Shown: positions 8,830 through 16,778 of the stretch, in pieces
How the letters are laid out: each line of letters begins with the position of its first letter
Position numbering within the stretch: the first letter of the stretch is position 1
Notes under the pieces: generated by a model
Databases searched by the model: none
The model's input: the letters and a program-made list of their open reading frames with translations, nothing else
Told to the model about the DNA's origin: nothing
Position numbers and translations under genes: made by a program
From: Paraburkholderia kirstenboschensis
GTDB taxonomy: Bacteria; Pseudomonadota; Gammaproteobacteria; Burkholderiales; Burkholderiaceae
Assembly (NCBI RefSeq): GCF_904848585.1
Contig: NZ_CAJHCR010000024.1
Location: 32,317-96,316 of the forward strand
DNA length: 64,000 bases
Reading direction: 5' to 3'

Positions 8830-9048
8830 ATGCATTTCGACTACCAACAATTCCACATCGACGCGTCACCTCTTGATGAAGGCGGCCGCTATTACGCTCG
8901 CGCAAAGATCTACCGGCGCGCCTTGGCGAGTGGCGATGCCGTCGAAGTAAAGTATTCGGGCGACCTTGGCGATTATCCCTCCGACGCGGATGCTATTGAG
9001 GCGGCGCAGCGTTGGGCGATTCAGTGGTGCGACGAGAACTCCGCTTAG
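8830..9048 (+). CDS. Small conserved hypothetical protein, 72 residues
   Basis: The ATG at 8830 has ggag seven bases upstream; an in-frame TTG at 8818 is less likely. The sequence starts MHFDYQQFHIDASPL and continues GGRYYARAKIYRR, then YSGDLGDYPSDADAIEAA and WAIQWCDEN. It is a compact mixed alpha/beta protein without membrane segments. I believe homologues are common in Burkholderia and Paraburkholderia, but no function is known to me. Confidence 0.65.
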   Translation: MHFDYQQFHIDASPLDEGGRYYARAKIYRRALASGDAVEVKYSGDLGDYPSDADAIEAAQRWAIQWCDENSA

Positions 9049-9241
9049 GCTTCACTATCTAGGTCCAGGCTGTTCCGGAGTATTCGCCGCACCCACAGAC
9101 ATCCAGTCCGGGGGCACGCGTCAGGCGAGAGCAATACATGCCCAAGGGCTGACAATGGCCCTCACGACCCATCCTGCTGATCCCCCGCAAAAGAAGCGCG
9201 CATAATGCACACATCCCTTTGTCAGGACGATGGAGGGAGAT

Positions 9242-9550
9242 GTGACCACTTTTGCTATCGACGCCGTTCGCATCAACCCGACGAACGACAGGCTTACCCA
9301 TGTGCGTTGGGCTCCCGTCGATCCGTCGACGCGTGAATGGCTGTCCCCGCCTGCGATTGTGTAGGTGGTCGAAGTCGTCGCCGCGATCTGTCGGGGAGAT
9401 GTTGTCTGGTCCCTTTTTACGCTTGGTGGCACACGGTATCTCGGGCCAAAAATCGTGCCCGTCTCTCACACCGACGGACACGCCGGGATCAATACGGATG
9501 TTCCCGGCGATCACGTCGAAAAATGCATTGACGATTTGCCGCACCTTTGA
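9242..9550 (+). pseudogene. Small conserved gene split by an in-frame amber codon
   Basis: GGAGG(G) lies five bases before the GTG at 9242. The frame reads (M)TTFAIDAVRINPTNDR, THVRWAPVDPSTREWL and SPPAIV, then TAG at 9362-9364. It continues directly as VVEVVAAICRGDVVWSLF, GTRYLGPKIVPVSHTDG and DDLPHL to a TGA at 9550. Both halves read as one protein of about 102 residues. A restart at the GTG at 9365 lacks a ribosome binding site. Family not recognised. Confidence 0.65.
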
Positions 9551-10026
9551 CGGCATAACTTTGAGGCCGTCGGGGATCACGCGTGCGCATCGTTTCTCGG
9601 CAGGCGAAAATTCGCGGGGACTGTGAAAGGTCTCGATCGGGACTGTAAGACTCGTTAATGGACAGAGAGCTGACATTCGCCGACGCCAGTTTGTAAAGTT
9701 AGCAAAGCGATACGCGACAGCCGCACCAATTTGACCGGCGAACGTTGGCTCGGGCCGATGACCCACCATTAGCCTTTCCGCGACGAAAGTCCGCTTCACT
9801 CTTCAAAGAGCCATTGATGCTTCGGCATGCCGGAAGTCGGCTTTGGGTCGAGAAGACTCATTCGGCCGTAACGAAAGCTGACATTCGCCGACACATACCC
9901 CCGCATGTCGACAAAGCGACACGGAACGGCTGCACATTCCTGGTCGGCCACCGTCCGCTAAGGCCGACTTGCCGTTCTCCCGGATTACCGCCGGCTGCCC
10001 GACCGCTCAGTTGGCCGTCCGCTGAA

Positions 10027-10549
10027 GTGCCGCTTTGCCGCCGGCGGAGAGCGGGTTGGCGGGGCGATGTGCCCATTCCGAGACGGGCTGTTGGGGCACG
10101 TAACGTTTCGGGCTTTCCTCGCATCGACGGACGCCACCCAGCTGAGCAGGCAGGAGCAGCGCTGGCGCTCTCGCGCATAGGTATAGGCCGCAACGGCCGC
10201 CGATTCTCCTTTCCAGCTACGAAGTGTTAAAGATAGTGCCGCGTTCCCGAGAGTCAAACCGATTGGTTTATATGCAACTAACAGTCAGGCCCAAGCGGCG
10301 GCCGGCTTGGCTCTGCCATAACAGCGCTGCGTTAAGAAAAGGGGCGGCCAGCCAGTTTGTCCATGCTTCGAGAAGCGTGCCCGGTTCACCCGCGCTGTTC
10401 AGGGGCGCTCGAAGTCATTGGGTGTCAGTTCCAGACGTGCGCACGGATGCGCAAGTAGCTTCCGTTCGGCGATCGCGCGGATGCGGCTGTACCCGTCCCG
10501 GAAAATCCTCTCGATCCGGGCGTCCCGGGCCCGCGGCTCAAGCCAGAAG
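10027..10549. repeat. Duplicated segment, copy A
   Basis: 10027-10245 is closely similar to 11135-11350, and 10364-10549 is nearly identical to 11352-11537. Copy A has about 118 extra bases between the two blocks that copy B lacks. The second block holds the 3' half of a DUF1488-like gene on the minus strand; in copy A it is cut off at 10549, so this copy is non-functional. Similarity ends sharply at the agccagaag end in both copies. Confidence 0.75.
10372..10549 (-). pseudogene. DUF1488-like gene fragment (truncated duplicate)
   Basis: Reverse-strand translation gives the same stretch as the intact gene at 11318-11656 (FWLEPRARDARIERIFRDGY, AIAERKLLAHPCARLELTP), but there is no N-terminal part and the sequence diverges abruptly at 10549. 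It is a dead partial copy created by the segmental duplication. Confidence 0.65.
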
Positions 10550-10716
10550 AACTTCTGGGTCGCTCGTATACGGGTGAATGGAATAAAGATTCACTGTGGA
10601 TCGTTAAGATGCCAGGGGAAGGACACGCCGCATCTTGGAAGCGGCAAAGGAACTGCCTGGCGAATTCGCCGCTGGGGAAAGACTGGGGAAGGCAGCATGA
10701 ACTCAAGGGAGGTGCG

Positions 10717-10926
10717 ATGACCCGCACGGAAAGAGTACAGGAATATCTGGACGCCAGCGAATCCTACGTGACCGCCCTCAATCCGACGGCGCAACAGACT
10801 GCAACGTTCTGTGCGGCGACAGCACAGCTGCTCGCGGATGATCTAGGCGGGAAGGTGGCGATCTCGTTGCCTGAGGAGATTCACATCGTGCGAAAGCCGA
10901 ACGCATCACGTCGCTTATACCAGTAA
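10717..10926 (+). CDS. Small hypothetical protein, 69 residues
   Basis: AGGGAGG six bases before the ATG at 10717 defines the start. The sequence is mostly helical and polar: MTRTERVQEYLDASESYV, ALNPTAQQTATFCAATAQLL, ADDLGGKVAISLPEEIHIV. There are no membrane segments. Family not recognised. The gene lies between the two copies of the duplicated segment, on the opposite strand to the DUF1488 gene. Confidence 0.55.
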   Translation: MTRTERVQEYLDASESYVTALNPTAQQTATFCAATAQLLADDLGGKVAISLPEEIHIVRKPNASRRLYQ

Positions 10927-11134
10927 CCGACCTCGTCGAAAACCCATGCTTCACTAGGTTTTTGGCTACTTCAAACTGCATCAGAACGCGGGACGAGAAG
11001 AGATTTTTTTGCACTTTGCCCCTTCGTTCATGGCCATCGCCGTTTATCGTTTGCCTGATTCTGGGATCCCCGCGCCGCACGAAGGGGCGACTACAGCTTG
11101 TAGATCACCCGTTCGTTTATTCTCGAATTGGTAC

Positions 11135-11537
11135 AAGTGCCGCTCGCCGGCGGAGAGCGGGTTGGCGGGGCGATGTGCCCATTCCGAGAAGAGTTCTTGG
11201 GGCACGTAATGTTTCGTGCTTTCCTCGCATCGACGGACGCCAACGGGCTGAGCAGGCAGAGCAGCGCTGCAGCTCGGGCGCATAGACACAGGCCGCAGCG
11301 GCCGCCGATTCTCCTAATCAACTAAGAAGTGCTAAAGATAGTGCCGCGTTACGCTTCGAGAAGCGTGCCCGATTCACCCGCGCTGTTCTAGGGCGCTCGA
11401 AGTCATCGGGTGTCAGTTCCAGGCGTGCGCACGGATGCGCAAGTAGCTTCCGTTCGGCGATCGCGCGGATGCGGCTGTACCCGTCCCGGAAAATCCTCTC
11501 GATCCGGGCGTCCCGGGCCCGCGGCTCAAGCCAGAAG
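11135..11537. repeat. Duplicated segment, copy B
   Basis: Partner of copy A (10027-10549), about 1.1 kb away in the same orientation. It covers the 3' two thirds of the DUF1488-like gene and about 200 bases downstream of it. In the first block a minus-strand frame is conserved between copies (VDARKARNVTCP versus VDARKARNITCP), although no start was found for it. Confidence 0.75.
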
Positions 11538-11656
11538 TGGGGCTCCAGCGCTGCAATCGTGACGATGCATTCGACGGTGGTGTTTCCGCGGACGAGCCAG
11601 AACGACACGCCTTGTCGATTTGCCAGAATCTGCGGCTCGAATTCAGGTTTTTCCAT
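11318..11656 (-). CDS. DUF1488-like protein
   Basis: 112 residues, start ATG at 11656. Residues about 8-85 fit DUF1488: ILANRQGVSFWLVRG, TVECIVTIAALEPHFW, RIFRDGYSRIRAIAERKL and ELTPDDF. These are small cytoplasmic proteins of unknown function. The last 25 residues, after DDFERP, are Arg/Ala-rich and come from the repeat sequence, so the original stop may have been lost when the segment was rearranged. Confidence 0.6.
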   Translation of the reverse strand: MEKPEFEPQILANRQGVSFWLVRGNTTVECIVTIAALEPHFWLEPRARDARIERIFRDGYSRIRAIAERKLLAHPCARLELTPDDFERPRTARVNRARFSKRNAALSLALLS

Positions 11657-11823
11657 GGCGGGTTCCGGGCGTCATCTCGTAGGCGAGTGAGCAGGCTGTC
11701 GGTCGCTCCGGTGATGCCAGCGACCGCTGGCCGGTTCGTACCGGCGATCGAACCGTGTTCTTAGGAAACGGTCAGCCACCGGGCCGACTCCGAGGGGCCG
11801 GTCGGTCATGCAGGTTGTCGCGC

Positions 11824-13530
11824 TCACTTCCGGGTCGCAAACGCCTCACTGATCTGCCGCGCGCGCTTAACCTCGTCACTGTGCAGGTAGATCGAGGTAG
11901 TCGACACCGAAGCGTGCCGGAGATTGTCGCGCACGGTCGTCAGTTCTGCGCCATGCCCGAGCGCGTAGGTGGCGTGCGTATGCCGCATCCAGTGAGGGCT
12001 GGCACGGCGCAGCTTCTCCGCGAGCGGCGGGTGATCGGTTTCAATCGCATCGGCGGCAACGCAGAAGAAGCGCTCAAGGACACCCCACAGCCGCACGCTG
12101 CTGATGGTCGCGGCGCTGTCGGCTTCCAGGCTGCCGATGACCGGTGTGTCCGGCCGCCAGCGTGCAGCAGTAGCCGGCAGCTGGCGCTCGGCCAGATAAC
12201 GCGCCAGTGCGTCCCACGCGAGTGGCGGCAGCGCCACCCGGGCCATCCTGCTGCCCTTGCCGGTGACGCGCAGCCAGTGCTCGCCGCGTGCGTCCGTTTC
12301 AACCTGGCCGAGCGTCGCGCCGACCAGTTCACTCGCACGCAGACCCGTCGCGAAACCGAAGTCGAGCAGGAACCGCAGGCGCTGTGCGGCCGGTGCCGTC
12401 CAGCCGGAAGACCATTCGAGGCCGTCGGCGATCGTACGCAACTGGGCCCATTCGCCGTCAGTGAAAGCGCGCGATGCGTCGAGCGCCGATGCGGTTTTGC
12501 CACCGCGCACCCTGATGCCTGCAAATGCGTTGGCCAGCACGTAGCGTTGTTCGACGAGCCAGCGGAACAGGGCACCAACAACCGACAGCGCGTGCGCGAC
12601 CGAGCGCGCGGACAGACTGCCAGTGAACGGCCGCCAGTCCGTCGACGTGCGCGGGCGCACCGGGCCGATCCACCGTGCGCGCGGAGACGGATGGCGCAGG
12701 AACGTCCGGTAGGCGATCGCATCATCAGTCGTCAGGGACGACAGCGCGCGGCCGCGCTCGACGATGGCCCAGAGGATCAGCCGCTCGGCTTCCTTGCGGT
12801 AGGTCCGCTGCGTGGCGGGCGACTCGTGCAGGGACAGCCACGTCTGCACGGCCTCGTAGTCGTTGGACGCGTCGAGTGTGCAGGTGGCGGGCGGTGCGCG
12901 GAACGTGCCGGCGGAGCCGTCGACCTCGTGCGGCAGTTTGAGGGTCTCCCACGGCACGATGTCGCCGCGCTGGCTCGCGACCACCAGCGCACGCGCCCGG
13001 TCCGTGAGCGCGGGCCAGGCGGCGAAGAACGCCTCGATCGAACGGGCGCTCGCCATGCCGAGGCCCGGCACCGCCTTCCACCACTGACGCCGGCGCGGGA
13101 TGCGTACCGTGAGATCGGCGAGCGTCGTGATGCCGTGCGCGCGCAGCACCCGCACCGCGCGTGGCGCGAGCCACTGCGCAATGTCGTCGGCGATCTGCGG
13201 TTGCAGCGGGCGGGCGGTGCGCAGCGCATCGATCGCGTGCCCGGCGCCTTTCGCATGCTGCTCACGGCCTGCCGACGGATGGGTGAGGAGTGCGACAAGG
13301 TCGTCGCGATGGGCGGCGCGCGCGATGTCCACCAGCTGGCGCCGGATGCGCCCGAGCACGCCGCGTGCGGATTTCCCGTCACCGAGCGCGGAGGGCAGGT
13401 AACGCGCGACGGCCTGCCGCACCGGTACGCCCGCATACCACGCGCGCAGCACAGCGAGCTCGTCGGCATCGGGGAACGTCGCTGCAGCATCAGCGGCGGG
13501 CGTAAAGGGCAGGGTGAGGCGCGTTTTCAT
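11824..13530 (-). CDS. Tyrosine-type site-specific recombinase with DUF3701-like N-terminus
   Basis: 568 residues, much longer than a simple phage integrase. The N-terminal 200 residues (RAWYAGVPVRQAVARYLP; then a helix-hairpin-helix-like ITTLADLTVRIP and VPGLGMASARSIEAF) match integrases carrying a DUF3701-type module. A core-binding SAM-like domain follows (about 225-330). The catalytic domain shows the Arg in GLRASEL, the box HWMRHTHATYAL (His-x-x-Arg) and the nucleophile Tyr in STTSIYLHSD. It probably moves or resolves a genomic element, but no attachment site or element boundary is visible. A short palindrome lies 38 bases upstream of the start. Confidence 0.9.
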   Translation of the reverse strand: MKTRLTLPFTPAADAAATFPDADELAVLRAWYAGVPVRQAVARYLPSALGDGKSARGVLGRIRRQLVDIARAAHRDDLVALLTHPSAGREQHAKGAGHAIDALRTARPLQPQIADDIAQWLAPRAVRVLRAHGITTLADLTVRIPRRRQWWKAVPGLGMASARSIEAFFAAWPALTDRARALVVASQRGDIVPWETLKLPHEVDGSAGTFRAPPATCTLDASNDYEAVQTWLSLHESPATQRTYRKEAERLILWAIVERGRALSSLTTDDAIAYRTFLRHPSPRARWIGPVRPRTSTDWRPFTGSLSARSVAHALSVVGALFRWLVEQRYVLANAFAGIRVRGGKTASALDASRAFTDGEWAQLRTIADGLEWSSGWTAPAAQRLRFLLDFGFATGLRASELVGATLGQVETDARGEHWLRVTGKGSRMARVALPPLAWDALARYLAERQLPATAARWRPDTPVIGSLEADSAATISSVRLWGVLERFFCVAADAIETDHPPLAEKLRRASPHWMRHTHATYALGHGAELTTVRDNLRHASVSTTSIYLHSDEVKRARQISEAFATRK

Positions 13531-13567
13531 GCAGGGGAGTTTAGCGCATCAACAGTCATCTTAAGAT

Positions 13568-13587
13568 AAGATAAGAAAACTTATCTT
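13568..13587. promoter_or_regulatory. Palindrome upstream of the recombinase gene
   Basis: Perfect 8-bp arms aagataag and cttatctt separated by aaaa, in an AT-rich patch with a further ataag repeat. It lies 38 bases before the recombinase start, so it may be its operator or part of a crossover site. Inference from position only. Confidence 0.4.
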
Positions 13588-13756
13588 TACAGCGCGATAG
13601 TCGCGACGTTTCTCGGAAACACATCTCACCGATTGATGTGCGGGCACCCTTGTGACGGATCGCGTGATCCACATCGACTCAGCGTGGGTAACTGGCTATC
13701 GAGCTACTTGAAGTACTGGCCCAAGGCCTCGTTTCGGGAACTGCGGACACTAAAGC

Positions 13757-14430
13757 GGGCTCTGTCGCATTAACGCGGGAGAGGTAAAATTCGAGGCTGA
13801 GGAAAACGCTTTGACCACTCGATGAAAAAGACTCCAACGCCACGAACGACGCTTGCTCCAGGAAATGCCAAGGTGCTGAAGCGACTGCACTATCCGCTTG
13901 AAGTGATTCTGCTGTGGTGCGATCGTACGTTGCCTACTCGCTGAGTCTTCGCAATCTCGAGGAAATGATGGCTGAGCGTGGCATTGGTGTCGATCACGCG
14001 ACGGTGCAGCGCTGGGTCATCAAGGTGGTGCCCTGTTCGAAAAGACGTTTCGCAAGCTCAAGCGTCCGGTCGGCAAGAGCTGGCGGGTTGACGAACATAT
14101 CAAGGTCAAGGGTTCGTGGAAGTATCTTTACCGGGCAGTGGATAAGGCGGGCAACACCATCGATTTTCTGTTCCGAGCCAAGCGGGACAAGGCTGCTGCG
14201 CGACGCTTCTTTGAAAAAGCAATCGCTCAGAACGGCTCCCCCGAGACGGTAACCATCGACGAAAGCGGCTCCAATCTGGCCGCGCTTCACGCGGTGAATG
14301 CCGAGCGCGAGATGCCCATCAGGGTTCGCCAGATCAAGTACTTGAACAACATCGTGGAGCAGGACCATCGGGCCATCAAACGCCGAACCCGTGAACTGCG
14401 GAATCGTAAGGTCGTGAAGCCGCGTATCAC
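13757..14430 (+). pseudogene. IS6-family transposase, frameshifted and truncated
   Basis: A gggctctgtcgcat sequence at 13757 matches the usual IS6 terminal repeat pattern. The coding part starts at MKKTPTPRT (13822) and is broken near 13917 (LEVILLWCDR shifts to YVAYSLSLRNLEEMMAERG). It breaks again near 14033 before KLKRPVGKSWRVDEHIKVKG, then KYLYRAVDKAGNTIDFLFRA. DEH replaces the usual DETY at the first catalytic Asp. The C-terminal end after RELRNRKVV is lost and joins unrelated TonB-like sequence. No right terminal repeat was found. Confidence 0.8.
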
Positions 14431-14625
14431 GCGATTGCGCTTGCGCGCTTCACGATTCACCCCGACGGTTCCGTCGGGGTCGAAGTCCTGCAGCCGACGC
14501 AGCCGCCGCGTCTGAGTCGGCTGTTGCTCGCCTCGCTGCACAACTGGCGTTTCTTCCAAGCCATCGAGAAGGGCAAGCCTGTCGAGAGCCATCAGGACGT
14601 CCGCGTCCACCTTGTGGTCCAGTAG
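14413..14625 (+). pseudogene. TonB C-terminal domain fragment
   Basis: In the frame ending at the TAG at 14623-14625 the translation reads ARFTIHPDGSVGVEVLQPTQ, then LSRLLLASLHNWRFFQAIEK and VRVHLVV. This is the pattern of the C-terminal domain of TonB-type energy transducers (DGSV, then the W-x-F/P core). It has no start, no membrane anchor and no proline-rich linker. Its 5' side is IS6-derived, so the IS truncated it. Confidence 0.55.
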
Positions 14626-14986
14626 CGTATGCACATGCGGCGGTGCTGGATAAGCGGGCACCCGGGTCGCCAGCGCCACACCAAGCCCGGCTGTGTCAGG
14701 TTGCAATGCTGCCAGTCTCGTTTAGATAGGAGTGTCCCAACGGCTTGGCCGGACAGGTGCCTTTTCTGGATGGGAAGGACCGCGATTCGAAAAGCGCGTG
14801 TGTGAATTTTACGGTACGGCGCGGCGAAGCGTGCGCTTAGCCGGTTGTTGTCCGCTTTGAAAGCGCGATAGAAAACGCATTGGCGCGTCAGAACGTGGAC
14901 GGTACTACGCTTGGCGTGGGAGGATCAATGAGCGGAGTGGAAGGGAATGACCGCTGCGCAGGGGCCGCCGATCGTCATCGGGCGGA
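14626..14986. other. Intergenic region, no supported gene
   Basis: Gene-free DNA between the TonB fragment and the convergent end of the Nramp gene. No coding frame with a plausible start and no terminator were recognised. Confidence 0.3.
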
Positions 14987-16252
14987 TTATGAAAACGTTC
15001 CGGCAATTCCAGAGTACAAGCCCAAGCCTACCGTAATGGCGATCACCGTTCCGGCCAACATCCCGTAACTTCCCCTTAGTCGATACGGCTCGGGCAGGCG
15101 CCGGGCGAGCAGGTACAGGAAGCCGAGCACGATCGGCAACAGCAGCGCGTTCATCACCTGCACGCCAACGCCCAGCGAGACCAGGTTCGCGCCGGAGCCC
15201 GCGATGAACGCGGCGACGATCAACACCGTGGTATAGGTAGCGTAAAACCACGGCGCTTCGCGCGGCGTATGCTCAAGCGCATGCCGGTAGCCCAGTATCT
15301 CGCCAAGCGCGCGAGCCGCAGTCAGCGTCACCACGATGGCGGCCACGAGCGCCGCGCCAACCATTCCCATGCCGAATAGCAGCTTGCCGGTCTGCGCGCC
15401 AAGGAACGGCGTAATCGCATCACCGATTTGCTGCACTGTGTCGAGCGGTTTATGCATGCCGGAACGCGCCAAGGTCGCTGCTGTGACCATCAGCACTGCC
15501 GCCATAATCAACTGGGTCAATACCGCGCCGACCGCTGTATCCCAGCGAGCGGCGCGCAGGTCTTCGAGATCGAGCTTTTTCTCCACCACGGCCGATTGCT
15601 GATAGAACACCATCCACGGCATGATCACAGCGCCAATGTTGGCTGACAGCAGGAACAGGTAGTCGTGGTTGCCGAGCGGCATGCTGGCAAGCTCGGCGTG
15701 TATGCTCGCAGCATCCGGATGGGCGCGCCAGGCCACCAGTACGAACACCAATTCGAAGGCGCCAAGCAGAATCGCGATCCGTTCCACCGACAGATACGAC
15801 CCTGTGTACGCCATCCAGGATAGCCCGACGACCGTTAGCGTCAACGTAAGCCACGATGGAATGCCATACATCAGGCCAACTCCGGCCAACCCGCTCATCT
15901 CTGATAACAAGGCACCCAGGCAGGCCAGCATCAAGGTGCCTACCGACAGCCACGCCCAACGGGGGCCAAAATGCTGCCTGATCAAATCGCCGTGCCCCTT
16001 GCGCGTGACCATGCCGAGGCGAACAGTCAACTCCTGAACGATGAATAAGACCGGAATCAATAGCAACTGCAGCAGCAATAACCGGTATCCCCATTGGGCG
16101 CCACTTTGCGCCGCGGTGATGACGCTACCCGCGTCCGTGTCGGCCAGCATCACGACCAATCCCGGTCCGGCGATGGCGAAAACTCGGATCCACCAGCGCG
16201 ATTGCGAGGCGAGTGTGGGTGAACTCATCGATTTATTGAGAATGCGATTCAT
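14987..16252 (-). CDS. Nramp-family divalent metal transporter, variant metal site
   Basis: 421 residues, about 11 membrane helices, LeuT-fold Nramp family. The loop in helix 1, normally DPxN, reads DTDAGSVITAAQSGAQ. The helix 6 motif, normally MPHN, reads MPWMVFYQQSA. These are the metal-coordinating positions, so the substrate may not be manganese or iron; some Nramp relatives with altered sites carry magnesium or aluminium. Other conserved parts remain, such as LLLQLLLIPVLFIVQELTVR (helix 2) and the acidic helices. ATGs at 16252 and 16228 are both possible starts and neither has a strong ribosome binding site. It is monocistronic, with no nearby metal regulator gene. Confidence 0.8.
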   Translation of the reverse strand: MNRILNKSMSSPTLASQSRWWIRVFAIAGPGLVVMLADTDAGSVITAAQSGAQWGYRLLLLQLLLIPVLFIVQELTVRLGMVTRKGHGDLIRQHFGPRWAWLSVGTLMLACLGALLSEMSGLAGVGLMYGIPSWLTLTLTVVGLSWMAYTGSYLSVERIAILLGAFELVFVLVAWRAHPDAASIHAELASMPLGNHDYLFLLSANIGAVIMPWMVFYQQSAVVEKKLDLEDLRAARWDTAVGAVLTQLIMAAVLMVTAATLARSGMHKPLDTVQQIGDAITPFLGAQTGKLLFGMGMVGAALVAAIVVTLTAARALGEILGYRHALEHTPREAPWFYATYTTVLIVAAFIAGSGANLVSLGVGVQVMNALLLPIVLGFLYLLARRLPEPYRLRGSYGMLAGTVIAITVGLGLYSGIAGTFS

Positions 16253-16502
16253 TACTAAAACGAGATGATCACGTGCAATAGCCGTGGTGTAAATGCGACC
16301 GTAAGCCGCAGGGCCAGGGTGTATCGGCCATAAGCTGACTCCGACATCTCAAGCATGAATGGCCGCTTGGCCCGCCGCATACGGACGTTCCCAGTTCCGT
16401 CCGGCAGCAATTGTCGGCGCTCTCCAACGTCGGTCCCAATGGGCGCTTTGGCCTGCACCATGCACAATAGCCGCTGTACTACGCAGAGGATGGCCTGCGG
16501 GC

Positions 16503-16650
16503 GTCAACTTCGACCTGAATGATTTGCAGGCATTTCGAGCCGTCGTATAGTTGGGTGGCTTCCGGAAGGCCACCGAGGCGGTCAACATCTTGTGGTCGGC
16601 GCTGAGCCGCCCTTTCATCAAGCTCGAACACGCAATCCGCGTGCGGCATC
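16503..16650 (+). pseudogene. LysR-type regulator N-terminal fragment
   Basis: The frame reads VNFDLNDLQAFRAVV, then TAG (16548-16550), then GGFRKATEAVNILWSALSRP and IKLEHAIRV. This is a LysR winged-helix DNA-binding domain, with an in-frame stop and damaged recognition-helix sequence. Nothing after it resembles an effector domain. It is a short dead remnant between two leftward genes. Confidence 0.6.
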
Positions 16651-16778
16651 CGAGCGAGCGTTGTCTTCCGAACGATCGATGTCCGCTGGTTATCAATGGA
16701 TGCGGGCGGAAAGCCGGCAACTGCCCTAAAGCACAGCAGCCACGTGATTGCCTTGCCCCGCGCCGGTAATACTCGCGC

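Larger units (their letters stand above)
9551..10716. other. Long gene-free stretch with decayed repeats
   Basis: More than 1.1 kb without a supported intact gene. It contains two imperfect copies of a sequence starting agctgacattcgccgac (about 9669 and 9887), the first copy of a duplicated segment (10027-10245 and 10364-10549), and a 3' fragment of a DUF1488-like gene on the minus strand inside that segment. It looks like repeat-rich intergenic DNA of a Burkholderia-type genome. Confidence 0.45.

Noticed and set aside
11755..13569. 604-residue plus-strand open frame
   Set aside because: It is antisense to the tyrosine recombinase, is Arg-rich, has no family resemblance, and is explained by high GC at third positions of the real gene.
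16253..16502. Metal riboswitch or Mn-responsive site upstream of the Nramp gene
   Set aside because: No yybP-ykoY-like or MntR-like pattern could be recognised, and the start itself is uncertain.
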